From: CAZVJA01 sp964626885
Lineage (GTDB): Bacteria > Planctomycetota > Planctomycetia > Planctomycetales > Planctomycetaceae
Assembly: GCA_964626885.1 (NCBI GenBank)
Contig: CAZVJA010000036.1
Location: 1-34,016 of the forward strand
DNA: 34,016 bases
Direction of reading: 5' to 3'
A program made the position numbers and the translations under genes. Shown piece by piece: positions 7,299-14,872 of this stretch. Below the pieces are notes generated by a model. That model ran no database searches and had not been told where the DNA came from. It saw only the letters and a list, made by a program, of their open reading frames with translations. Every line of letters begins with the position of its first letter. Positions within the stretch are counted from its first letter, which is position 1.

Positions 7299-8399
7299 TT
7301 ACTTCGGTGGCGGCGGCGGCGGTGCGGCGTGCGAGGCGAACCAGCCTGCCAATTGCGGAACTTGTCCCGCGGGCAGCCAGGAGGGCATCCCCGCCGACCA
7401 GACATTCGTTTCCGGGGAGATGCGACCCGCGGCGATCGACTGCGCGATCTGTTGGACGGTGAACGGTCCTTGCGATTGCCCGTCAACGGCGATGTGCCAG
7501 GTCGGCGGTGTCATCGGCGGGGGCATCGTGGGGGCTGCTCCGCCCGCCCCCTGCATCATTCGCCCCGCCATCGCGAAGCCCATTCCCAACCCCATCCCTT
7601 CGGCCGCCCCTCCGCCGGAGGGATTTTCGGCGGCGGCCGTCATGGCTTTGCCCATCTGGTACTGCTGGAACTGATTCAAATCGCCGAGCACACCCATGCT
7701 CGAACGGGTGTCGAGTGCTTTCTCGACTTCTTCCGGGAAGGAAATGTTGACGATGAACAGTTGCGGAACATCGAGCCCATATTCGTCATCCACTCGCTCA
7801 ACGACCAGCTTGCGCAGTTCTTCCGACATTTCCCGGTAGCGGGAGGCGAGGTCGAGTGCCGCGACCTTCGAGGAGCCGAGCAGATCCGAGAAGGCCGATG
7901 TGACGATCGCCCGCATCAGTTCGGTGACTTCATCCGCCTCAAAGACTCCATCGGTACCGACGAGTTCCTGCAACAACGCCTTGGGGTCTGTCGCCCGGAG
8001 GGTGTAGGTGCCAAACGCCCGCAACCGGATCGGTCCGAAATCGGCGTCGCGGAGCATCACCGGGTTGGGAGTCCCCCATTTCAAATCGGTGATTTGCCGG
8101 GTGCTGACGAAATAGACTTCGGATTTGAAGGGGCTGTCGAATCCGTGTTTCCAGCCTTGCAGGGTACCGAGAATCGGGAGGTTGTCGGTCTTCAGCTCGT
8201 AGTTGCCGGGTTCAAAGAAGTCGGCCAGTTGCCCCCGGTGGACGAAGACCGCCACCTGTCCCGGGCGGACGATCAATTGAGCGCCGTTCTTGATCTGGTT
8301 GTGATAGCGGGGAAACCGCCAGACGAGCGTATGCCGAGTATCGTCGATCCACTCGATAATATCGACGAGTTCTCCGCGTAATTTGTCGAACAGTCCCAT
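7299..8399 (-). CDS. SPFH-domain protein with C-terminal GYF_2 domain
   Basis: A 366-residue protein. About 25-240 matches the SPFH (prohibitin/flotillin-like) family, of the bacterial sort previously called virion core protein-like. Visible segments are RPGQVAVFVHRGQ near the N-terminus and VDDEYGLDVPQLFIVNISFPEEV at the end of the domain. A glycine/methionine-rich linker (about 265-300) leads to a GYF_2 domain (WHIAVDGQSQGPFTVQQI ... VWSAGMPSW), which usually binds proline-rich partners. The protein ends in a run of prolines and lysine. No strong transmembrane helix is seen, so membrane association would be peripheral. The ATG at 8399 is preferred over an upstream GTG (8405) because GAGGAGGGG lies 7 nt before it. 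It is probably co-transcribed with the zinc-ribbon gene. Confidence 0.85.
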   Translation of the reverse strand: MGLFDKLRGELVDIIEWIDDTRHTLVWRFPRYHNQIKNGAQLIVRPGQVAVFVHRGQLADFFEPGNYELKTDNLPILGTLQGWKHGFDSPFKSEVYFVSTRQITDLKWGTPNPVMLRDADFGPIRLRAFGTYTLRATDPKALLQELVGTDGVFEADEVTELMRAIVTSAFSDLLGSSKVAALDLASRYREMSEELRKLVVERVDDEYGLDVPQLFIVNISFPEEVEKALDTRSSMGVLGDLNQFQQYQMGKAMTAAAENPSGGGAAEGMGLGMGFAMAGRMMQGAGGAAPTMPPPMTPPTWHIAVDGQSQGPFTVQQIAQSIAAGRISPETNVWSAGMPSWLPAGQVPQLAGWFASHAAPPPPPPK

Positions 8400-8482
8400 C
8401 GGCACCCCTCCTCGAGGTAATCTGCGGTGTGTTCCCAGTGATTGGTCCCGGCCCGGCGACGTACGAGTCGCTCAACCGCCCA

Positions 8483-8512
8483 ATTTTAACGGTGATTCAA
8501 AAAGGGCATCAA
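8483..8512 (-). promoter_or_regulatory. Candidate promoter of the SPFH gene
   Basis: On the minus strand, TTGATG (8507-8512) and TAAAAT (8483-8488) are separated by 18 nt, about 85 nt upstream of the SPFH ATG. The match to the housekeeping sigma consensus is fair. It is diverging from the SurA-like gene promoter at 8696. Confidence 0.4.
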
Positions 8513-8695
8513 GGGGGTGAACGAACTCTTTCCCCCAGTGGATCACGATGATGGGGTCGTTGGGGAAAGAAATTTAAGAGAGGGGCACGCTGCTCCCGGC
8601 AAGTGCCGGTCTCGCGGTGGCCGAAGGGGGATTTTTCGGTTCAGGGGCCTGTTCTCGTCGAGCGAAAACGGCACGCCATTCGCTGAAAACAGAGC

Positions 8696-8724
8696 TTGAC
8701 CTCATTTTGGGCCTGACCTATAGT
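8696..8724 (+). promoter_or_regulatory. Promoter of the SurA-like gene
   Basis: TTGACC (8696-8701), a 17-nt spacer, then TATAGT (8719-8724). This is close to the sigma-70 consensus with ideal spacing. Transcription would start near 8731, giving a leader of about 70 nt. The -10 surroundings (GACCTATAGTCCCGACCCC) closely match those of the LptD-like gene promoter at 30182. Confidence 0.8.
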
Positions 8725-8802
8725 CCCGACCCCTCGCATTGTGGGACGTCCGCGAATTCGCGGATTTACCATCACCCTAACGCCAATCGGAGAACAGGTA
8801 CG

Positions 8803-9915
8803 ATGAGTGAAGGGACTCACTTCACGGCAACACAAACAGCAGCACGTGGCAAGAACCGCTGGACGCTGGTTCTGGCCGGAACAGTCGTGGCGGTCTTGGC
8901 CGCCGGTGTCATTTTCCAGGTCTTCCGAGCTTCGGAAGGGACGGCCGGCGAGGAGCAAGCAGGCACCTCGGCGGAAGGCTCTACCGGGAAGGTTGCTTTG
9001 AGCGACAACTCGGGGCGGAAATCGCTCGGCTTCGTCAACGGCGAGCCGATTTCCTATGACGACGTCGCTAGGGAATGCTTCAATCGCCATGGCCAGGAAG
9101 TGCTCGACAACTTCATTAATCGGATGATCATTCACCAAGCGTGCCGCGAAAAAGGGATTACCGTCACCGAGAACGAAGTGAACGCCGAAGTCGCGAAGAT
9201 CGCCAAGAAGTTCGAACTCGATGTCGAAAACTGGTACCGAATGCTGCAAGCCGACCGGAACGTGAATCCGGTGCAGTACCGTAACGACATCATCTGGCCC
9301 ATGCTGGCTTTGAAGAAGCTGGCGGGGGAAGAAATTCAGATTACGGAGGACGACCTGAAGCGTGCCTTCATCCGCGATTACGGTCCGCGGGTCAAAGCGA
9401 AGATGATTATGTTCGACAATCTTCGCCGTGCTCAGGAAGTGTGGAACGAAGCCAGCCAGAAGCCCGAGGAGTTCGCCCGCCTCGCGAAAAAGCACTCGGT
9501 CGACCCGACCAGCAAGTCGCTCGCCGGCGACATTCCGCCGATCCGCAAGTACGGCGGGAACGACAACCTCGAAAAAGTGGCCTTCGGCCTGAAGCCGGGC
9601 GAGATTTCGAGCATCGTCGACGTCAGCACTCCGGAGCGCAAGGCCTACGTCATCCTGCAATGTGAAGGACGGACCGAACCGGTCGTCACGAACATGGCCG
9701 ACGTTCAGGAAGCGCTGTCTCAACAATTGGAAGAAGAAAAGACTCAGGTGGCCGTCGCCCAGGTCTTCGAAAAGCTCAAGAAGGAAGCCCGCGTCGACAA
9801 CCTGCTGACACGCACCACCACCGGCCCGGTACAGCAGACCGGCGGTGCCAAGGCTTCGGGGCAAGTTCGGCCGGCTGCCGTCAGCCGCTCGAAGCAGGCC
9901 CCGCAAGGCGAATAA
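8803..9915 (+). CDS. SurA/parvulin-like peptidyl-prolyl isomerase, membrane-anchored
   Basis: A 370-residue protein with an N-terminal membrane segment at about 20-41, after a short basic cytosolic stretch. It is therefore either anchored or cleaved. A low-complexity linker follows (about 43-72). The SurA-like N-terminal chaperone region is at about 76-190 (FVNGEPISYDDV ... INRMIIHQACREKGITVTENEV). A parvulin PPIase domain lies at about 195-290 (LAKKHSVDPTSKSLAGDIPPI ... FGLKPGEISSIV). It likely helps fold exported or outer-membrane proteins. The ATG at 8803 has GGAG about 10 nt upstream. The gene stands alone, between its own promoter and a strong hairpin at 9933-9958. Confidence 0.88.
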   Translation: MSEGTHFTATQTAARGKNRWTLVLAGTVVAVLAAGVIFQVFRASEGTAGEEQAGTSAEGSTGKVALSDNSGRKSLGFVNGEPISYDDVARECFNRHGQEVLDNFINRMIIHQACREKGITVTENEVNAEVAKIAKKFELDVENWYRMLQADRNVNPVQYRNDIIWPMLALKKLAGEEIQITEDDLKRAFIRDYGPRVKAKMIMFDNLRRAQEVWNEASQKPEEFARLAKKHSVDPTSKSLAGDIPPIRKYGGNDNLEKVAFGLKPGEISSIVDVSTPERKAYVILQCEGRTEPVVTNMADVQEALSQQLEEEKTQVAVAQVFEKLKKEARVDNLLTRTTTGPVQQTGGAKASGQVRPAAVSRSKQAPQGE

Positions 9916-9932
9916 TTTGACGGTAGCGAGGG

Positions 9933-9958
9933 GGAGCGGGAAAGGCGTTTCCCGCTCC
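9933..9958 (+). terminator. Strong hairpin after the SurA-like gene
   Basis: GGAGCGGGAAA (9933-9943) and TTTCCCGCTCC (9948-9958) form a perfect 11-bp stem with a 4-nt loop, 18 nt past the stop codon. The U-tract is missing (GTTGATG follows), so it may stop transcription inefficiently or protect the 3' end. Confidence 0.6.
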
Positions 9959-9974
9959 GTTGATGCGACCAATT

Positions 9975-10016
9975 GCGGCGTGGGGTGCCGGTCCTGTTCC
10001 CGGAGCCTCACGCCGC
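9975..10016. repeat. Second hairpin after the SurA-like gene
   Basis: GCGGCGTG (9975-9982) and CACGCCGC (10009-10016) are perfect 8-bp arms that extend by GG/CC. An inner CCGG...CCGG dyad sits in the loop. It lies between the terminator-like hairpin and palindromic element copy 3. Function unknown. Confidence 0.4.
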
Positions 10017-10110
10017 TCTCCTTTCCTAAGTCGGCGACCGACCGGTAGAATAGGCATCTGGGGAGAACCGCGCGGCCAGTGATGCACGCGATGTTTCCCC
10101 GTTTCTGAAC

Positions 10111-10229
10111 AGGTGGTTTCAAAACCGGGAGGGCGAGGCTCCCGCCGAGCCGCTGCAACCGAAAGCCTCTCGTTGTGGCGGCTCGGCGGGAGTGTCGCCC
10201 TCCCAAAATAGAATTTTTTGAGACCACCT
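10111..10229 (+). repeat. Palindromic element, copy 3 (best preserved)
   Basis: Terminal repeats AGGTGGTTTCAAAA (10111-10124) and TTTTTTGAGACCACCT (10214-10229). Arms GGGAGGGCGAGGCTCC.. (from 10127) and ..GGGAGTGTCGCCCTCCC (to 10204) pair over 27 positions with only the central GG against AC mismatched. The loop is about 24 nt. It ends 20 nt before the start codon of the alaC-like gene. Confidence 0.9.
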
Positions 10230-10249
10230 TTAGTGAAAAGGCCCCGGCC

Positions 10250-11485
10250 ATGCGCAGCGAAAACGAAGTTCCCTTTGAAGACAAGCCGTTCAAGATCCGC
10301 GTTGCGGACCGCGTGAACCGTCTTCCCCCTTATATGTTCGGGAAGATCAACAAGCTGAAATACCAGAAGCGGGTGGCGGGGGTCGACGTCATCGACCTCG
10401 GCATGGGAAACCCCACCGACGCCCCCGATCCGCTGATCATCGACAAGCTCTCCGAAGCGCTCGCCGATCCGCGCAACCACCGCTACTCCGTTTCGAACGG
10501 CATCGAGAACCTTCGCAAGGAAGTCTCCGCCCGATACTGGAAGCGCTACGGCGTGCGGCTGGCCCCCGATAACGAAGTCATCGCCTGCCTCGGCTCGAAG
10601 GAAGGCTTCAGCCACATGTGCCTGGCGCTGATGGGGCCGGGAGACACCGCGATTGTGCCGGCACCATCGTTTCCCATTCACGTCTACGCCGTGATGCTCG
10701 CTTCGGGGAACGTCATCGCGCTCGACGTTCGCAAGCCGGACAAGTTCCTCTCGAACGTTGCTTACACCTGCGAGCACCTCTTTCCGAAGCCGAAGGTGGT
10801 GGTCGTCAACTTTCCGCACAACCCCAGCACCACGGTCATCGAGCCGGAGTTCTACGTCGACCTCGTGCATCTCGCCAAGAAGTACGGCTTCCTGGTGATC
10901 AGCGACTTCGCCTATGCCGACATCTGCTACGAGGGCTACCAGGCGCCGAGCTTTCTGGCTGCACCAGGGGCGTTCGACGTCGGCGTCGAATTCACGACGA
11001 TGAGCAAGGGCTACAGCATGGCCGGCTGGCGTATCGGATTCTGCAGCGGCAATGCCGAAATGGTCCGGGCGCTCGCGACGATCAAAGGGTATTACGACTA
11101 CGGCATCTTCCAGCCGATTCAAATTGCGGCCATTGTCGCCATGCGGCACTGCGATGCGGCGATCGAGAGCCTCGCCTCCGAGTACCAGATGCGCCGCGAT
11201 GTGCTCTGCGACGGTCTGCAACGGCTCGGTTGGGAGCTCGACGTTCCCAAAGCCGGCATGTTCGTCTGGGCGAAGATCCCGGAGCCGTTCCACCAGATGG
11301 GCTCGATCGATTTCGCCATGAAGCTGCTCGACGAAGGGGGCGTGGCGGTCAGCCCCGGCCGCGGCTTCGGCGACGAAGGGGAAGGGTACCTCCGTCTGGC
11401 GATCGTCGAAAATGCGCAGCGCCTCCGGCAAGCAGTGCGACAGATCGGCCGGTGCACGAAGACGGAACCGGCATCAGCGACGTGA
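10250..11485 (+). CDS. alaC: AlaC-like alanine/glutamate-pyruvate aminotransferase
   Basis: A class I/II PLP-dependent aminotransferase of 411 residues, most like E. coli AlaC (glutamate-pyruvate transaminase) as I remember that sequence. Shared segments include RLPPYMFGKINKLK, DLGMGNPTDAPDP, LGSKEGFSHMCLALM, NFPHNPSTTVIE and TMSKGYSMAGWRIGF with the PLP lysine, plus MFVWAKIPEP. It would make alanine from pyruvate. Related aminotransferases in this subfamily can use other substrates, so specificity is inferred. The ATG at 10250 is chosen because anything further upstream reads through the palindromic element. GAAAAGG lies about 10 nt before it. The element is within the expected leader or promoter region of this gene. 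Confidence 0.88.
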   Translation: MRSENEVPFEDKPFKIRVADRVNRLPPYMFGKINKLKYQKRVAGVDVIDLGMGNPTDAPDPLIIDKLSEALADPRNHRYSVSNGIENLRKEVSARYWKRYGVRLAPDNEVIACLGSKEGFSHMCLALMGPGDTAIVPAPSFPIHVYAVMLASGNVIALDVRKPDKFLSNVAYTCEHLFPKPKVVVVNFPHNPSTTVIEPEFYVDLVHLAKKYGFLVISDFAYADICYEGYQAPSFLAAPGAFDVGVEFTTMSKGYSMAGWRIGFCSGNAEMVRALATIKGYYDYGIFQPIQIAAIVAMRHCDAAIESLASEYQMRRDVLCDGLQRLGWELDVPKAGMFVWAKIPEPFHQMGSIDFAMKLLDEGGVAVSPGRGFGDEGEGYLRLAIVENAQRLRQAVRQIGRCTKTEPASAT

Positions 11486-11587
11486 TGTGCGGAAGATGGA
11501 CGATAGAAGATGGAGGATGGAAAAGACGGATCGACTGAGGTTTTGTCGCTGCTTTTCCCTAACCCGATTTTCTGAATCTCCGACCGA

Positions 11588-12043
11588 TCACTCACTGTCC
11601 CACGAGTTGATCCGCAGAAACTCCTCCTTCCAGCGATATTCGTCGAGCAGTCCGCTGCAGTCGCGCCCGAGAATTCGGTAGGCGGCATAGAGCGCCTCGA
11701 TCGTCGCCAAGCCTTGGTCCGGGTCGTCAAAGACTTTGGAGCTTCGTGGGTATGCGGTCTTGATCGGAGGCAGGCTGCGCGCCGGAACCTGCGCGAAGGT
11801 CGGCTCCATCCGTTGTGCAAGCCGCCAGGTGCCGTCGAGAATCAGCAGGCCTCGGTCAGCATCCGCGCGGCTCAGCGGCGGACCGTCGAGGCCGAGCCGC
11901 ACGTAATTGTCGAGCGGTTCACTCCCGGTCTTCGGGAATTTCCAGAACACAAAGCCGGGCGCGCCGCGCAAGTGCGCGACGGTACACTTCCGTCGCTTCT
12001 CACGCGGATGTACGACAATGATCGTTGGGGAAAAGACCGACAT
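11588..12043 (-). CDS. DTW/Tsr3-like aminocarboxypropyltransferase superfamily protein
   Basis: A 151-residue protein. Segments LLILDGTWRLAQRMEP and ATIEALYAAYRILGR recall the LDGTW and TLEA motifs of DTW-domain tRNA-uridine aminocarboxypropyltransferases. The arrangement PRSSKVFDDPDQGLATIEAL also resembles the Tsr3 (DUF367) rRNA enzyme. Both use S-adenosylmethionine to add a 3-amino-3-carboxypropyl group to RNA. The N-terminal HPREKRRKCT fits the substrate end of this superfamily. Which RNA is modified cannot be told from sequence. The ATG at 12043 is used; a GTG (12046) and TTG (12055) lie just upstream and no clear ribosome site separates them. It converges with the alaC-like gene. Confidence 0.65.
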   Translation of the reverse strand: MSVFSPTIIVVHPREKRRKCTVAHLRGAPGFVFWKFPKTGSEPLDNYVRLGLDGPPLSRADADRGLLILDGTWRLAQRMEPTFAQVPARSLPPIKTAYPRSSKVFDDPDQGLATIEALYAAYRILGRDCSGLLDEYRWKEEFLRINSWDSE

Positions 12044-12064
12044 CACATGCAACAAATGCTTCGA

Positions 12065-12180
12065 GGTGCATTCAAACGGGGAGGGCGAGGCTCCTGCCGA
12101 GCCGCTGTGTTCGATGGTCTCTGGATGGGGCGGCTCCGCGGGAGCGTCGCCCTCCCTAAAGAAGGATTTTTAAGTCCACC
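12065..12180 (+). repeat. Palindromic element, copy 4
   Basis: Left terminus GGTGCATTCAAAC is a diverged form of the terminal repeat; the right terminus is TTTTTAAGTCCACC. Left arm GGGAGGGCGAGGCTCC.. begins at 12080 and right arm ..GGGAGCGTCGCCCTCCC ends at 12156. It keeps the GG against CG asymmetry of the stem. It lies between the DTW-like gene start and the glgB terminator. Confidence 0.8.
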
Positions 12181-12197
12181 GGAAGTAATGCACAGGA

Positions 12198-12230
12198 CAA
12201 AAAATCCCGCCTGTTACGACTGGCGGGATT
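12198..12230 (-). terminator. Rho-independent terminator of glgB
   Basis: On the minus strand AATCCCGCC (from 12230) pairs with GGCGGGATT (to 12203) over 9 bp with a 10-nt loop. It is followed directly by a T-tract (12198-12204). It lies about 40 nt past the glgB stop codon. This is the clearest classical terminator in the window. Confidence 0.88.
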
Positions 12231-12270
12231 CGTTGTATCAAATGGACTGCGCAACGCAAACAGGTGAGCG

Positions 12271-14241
12271 TCACTCCGGCTTGAGCATCACGACCCCCAG
12301 CGGCGGGAGCGTCACGACGACGCTCTGCTCGAAGCCGTGGCACGGCTTTGGCCGGCTGGTGATAGAACCGGCGTTCGCAATGCCTCCCCCGGCGTAAATC
12401 GCGGCATCGCTGTTGAGCACTTCTTTGTAGCTGCCGAGCTGCGGAACCCCCATCCGGTAATTCTTGCGAGGGACCGGTGTGAAGTTGAACGCAGCGATCA
12501 CGAGGTCTTCCGGATCGCGCGCCATCCGAATGAACGCGTAGGTGCTGTTCTGCCAGTCGTCGGCCTGAATCCAGCGAAAGCCTTCCTGATGGAAGTCCCG
12601 TTCATACAACGCCGGTTCGGCGGAATAGAGCCGGTTCAAATCGCCGACGTAGCGCTGCAAGCCGTCGTGATACTGGTGGCCGATGAGAGCCCAATCGATC
12701 TCGGCGTCATGGTTCCACTCGGTCCATTGGCCGAGTTCTCCCCCCATGAAGAGGAGCTTTTTTCCGGGCATCGCATACTGATAGCCGTAGAGCATCCGCA
12801 GGTTCGCGAACTGCTGCCACACATCGCCGGGCATTTGCGACAAGAGAGCCCGTTTGCCGTGCACCACTTCATCATGCGACAGCGGCATGACGAAGTTTTC
12901 CGTGAAGGCGTAGATCATGCGGAACGACAGTTCGTTCTGATGGAACGAGCGATGGACCGGCTCGCGCCGCACGTAGCGGAGCGTATCGTTCATCCACCCC
13001 ATGTCCCACTTCATGTTGAAGCCGAGCCCGCCGTTGTAGACCGGATGCGAAACCCCTCCCCACGCGGTCGATTCCTCTGCGATTGTGAGAATCCCGGGAA
13101 ACGCGCCGTGCACGTGGATGTTCATATCCTTCAGGAACTGAATCGCTTCGAGGTTGTCTCGTCCGCCGAACTGGTTGGGAATCCACTCGCCTTCTTTGCG
13201 GGAGTAGTCGAGATAGAGCATCGACGCGACGGCATCGACACGCAAGCCGTCGACGTGGTACGTCTCCAGCCAGAAGTGCGCGCTCGACAGCAGGAAATCA
13301 CGAACTTCATCGCGTCCGTAATTGAAGATGTAGGTTCCCCAGTCGGGATGAAATCCCTTGCGCGGGTCGGCATGTTCGTAGAGCGCCGTCCCATCGAATC
13401 GCCCGAGGGCATGTGCGTCGCTGGGGAAATGCGCGGGGACCCAGTCGATGAACACGCCGATGCCCGCCTGATGGCAGTAATCGACAAAGTACATGAAGTC
13501 GTGCGGCGTCCCGTAGCGGCTGGTGGGGGCAAAATATCCCGTTGCCTGATAACCCCAGGAGCCGTCGAAGGGGAATTCGGTGATCGGCATCAGCTGCAGG
13601 TGCGTGTAACCCATCTCCTGCGCGTACTCAACGAGCATGTGGGCCAGTTCGCGGTAGTTGTAATATCGCCGGCCGTCTTTCGGGCGCTTCCACGAACCGA
13701 GGTGCACTTCATAGATGGAGACGGGACGATCGTGCCAGTCGATCTGCGGCCGATGGGTCATCCATTCGCCATCCTGCCAGATGTGCCCTTCCAGGTTGTA
13801 GACGATCGATGCCGACTTCGGCGGATGTTCGCAGGCGAATGCGTAGGGGTCGCACTTTTCGAGCAACTGTCCCCAACGGGTTTTGATCGAGTACTTATAG
13901 ATGTCGCCGTGCCGCAGTTCCGGAATGAAACCGGACCAGACTCCGCTGTCACTGCCGTGGAGGTGGTTGATTCCGTGCTTCCAGCCGTTGGCATCGCACA
14001 GCACGGAGACTTCCGAGGCGTTGGGAGCCCACAATGCGAACCGGGTGCCGAGCACCCCGTTCACAACGGCGAGGTGCGCGCCGAGGGCGCGGTATCGCGT
14101 GTGCGGCTCGGCGTTGATTACCGGGAGAGGTTCGCGGATTTCGGAGATGGGCTGCCGGTCGTGCACCGGGCGCTGCCCCAGCCGCCTGCCGAGGGTTCGA
14201 TTCGCCCTGATCCGTGCCTTTAGAGAATTTTCGCTTTGCAC
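12271..14241 (-). CDS. glgB: 1,4-alpha-glucan branching enzyme
   Basis: Cuts alpha-1,4 glucan chains and rejoins them by alpha-1,6 links during glycogen synthesis; cytosolic. The 656-residue protein has an N-terminal CBM48 domain (about 50-165), a GH13 barrel, and a C-terminal all-beta domain. The barrel shows GYFAPTSRYGTPHDF, the nucleophile D336 in VDGLRVDAV, the acid/base Glu389 in LTIAEEST, and D457 in PLSHDEVVHGK. Length is between the long (about 730) and short forms. The start is GTG at 14241, supported by AGGA 7 nt upstream. No other glg gene is near. It has a good terminator, and palindromic element copies sit on both sides. Confidence 0.96.
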   Translation of the reverse strand: MQSENSLKARIRANRTLGRRLGQRPVHDRQPISEIREPLPVINAEPHTRYRALGAHLAVVNGVLGTRFALWAPNASEVSVLCDANGWKHGINHLHGSDSGVWSGFIPELRHGDIYKYSIKTRWGQLLEKCDPYAFACEHPPKSASIVYNLEGHIWQDGEWMTHRPQIDWHDRPVSIYEVHLGSWKRPKDGRRYYNYRELAHMLVEYAQEMGYTHLQLMPITEFPFDGSWGYQATGYFAPTSRYGTPHDFMYFVDYCHQAGIGVFIDWVPAHFPSDAHALGRFDGTALYEHADPRKGFHPDWGTYIFNYGRDEVRDFLLSSAHFWLETYHVDGLRVDAVASMLYLDYSRKEGEWIPNQFGGRDNLEAIQFLKDMNIHVHGAFPGILTIAEESTAWGGVSHPVYNGGLGFNMKWDMGWMNDTLRYVRREPVHRSFHQNELSFRMIYAFTENFVMPLSHDEVVHGKRALLSQMPGDVWQQFANLRMLYGYQYAMPGKKLLFMGGELGQWTEWNHDAEIDWALIGHQYHDGLQRYVGDLNRLYSAEPALYERDFHQEGFRWIQADDWQNSTYAFIRMARDPEDLVIAAFNFTPVPRKNYRMGVPQLGSYKEVLNSDAAIYAGGGIANAGSITSRPKPCHGFEQSVVVTLPPLGVVMLKPE

Positions 14242-14872
14242 GCTTGAGTCCTTTCAAACGTTGGGTCCGCCCGCCGTGTTCGGTTCGGCGCGCAGCGCTC
14301 GCGCATGTTTAGAGGTGGTTTCAATGCCGGGAGGGCGAGGCTCCCGCCGAGCCGCTGCAACCGGAAGTCTCTCGTCGTGGCGGCTCCACGGGAGTGTCGC
14401 CCTCCCAAAAACAAGGATTTCAAACCACCTGTAGCAATCTCGACATCATGGCGGCGCGCCTTGAAGCAGATTTGCGGCTTTTTTTGCGGAGTTGCGGGGA
14501 GATTCGCATCATCCATCGCACTCGTGCCGTTTACCCCGATGCGCCAATCGGACGATTCCTCGCGGCGCGTTGGCCCGACACGGGTTGCGCCCAGTCGGAC
14601 CGCACGACGAGCAGGGCGTGTTCCGAAGATAGCAGCGGGGGGAGGTTTAGGGATTGAATCGCCTCTTCGGCGCGAAACCACAATTCAGCCCTGTTTTTGC
14701 GGGGAACGGCCCGGTTTCGCTCAAGGGATACCCCTTTTCGTTCTTAGAATTCCTGAATGACACCGCGCAGGCCGGCGGTGTGGAACAACCTCAAGGGACG
14801 GCGGTCCGCGCGCTTTCGCGCAGCGCGTCGGCTGACGGTAGGACCCGCGAGCGGGGATTTGGATACAGAGTC
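14242..14872. other. Intergenic region upstream of glgB and the peptidase
   Basis: About 630 bases between divergent genes. It contains palindromic element copy 5 and, near 14760-14781, a perfect ACACCGC/GCGGTGT hairpin. The peptidase frame stays open upstream to 14654 but those residues look non-coding. No promoter boxes stand out. Confidence 0.5.
14313..14434 (+). repeat. Palindromic element, copy 5
   Basis: Terminal repeats AGGTGGTTTCAA (from 14313) and TTTCAAACCACCTGTAG (to 14434). Left arm GGGAGGGCGAGGCTCCC.. starts at 14330; right arm ..GGGAGTGTCGCCCTCCC ends at 14406. It lies about 70 nt upstream of the glgB start, in the same orientation as copies 2 to 4. Confidence 0.9.

Larger units (their letters stand above)
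8400..8802. other. Divergent intergenic region
   Basis: About 400 bases between the SPFH gene (minus) and the SurA-like gene (plus). It carries the two promoters listed separately. The open frames inside it show no domain or codon bias of a real gene. The segment 8520-8690 contains GC-rich imperfect dyads but nothing I can name. Confidence 0.6.

Noticed and set aside
8517..8699. 60-codon frame upstream of the SurA-like gene
   Set aside because: Starts with GTG, runs into the promoter of the next gene, and shows no protein-like pattern.
10175..10249. Upstream start of the alaC-like gene
   Set aside because: The extra 25 residues are translated from the right arm of palindromic element copy 3.
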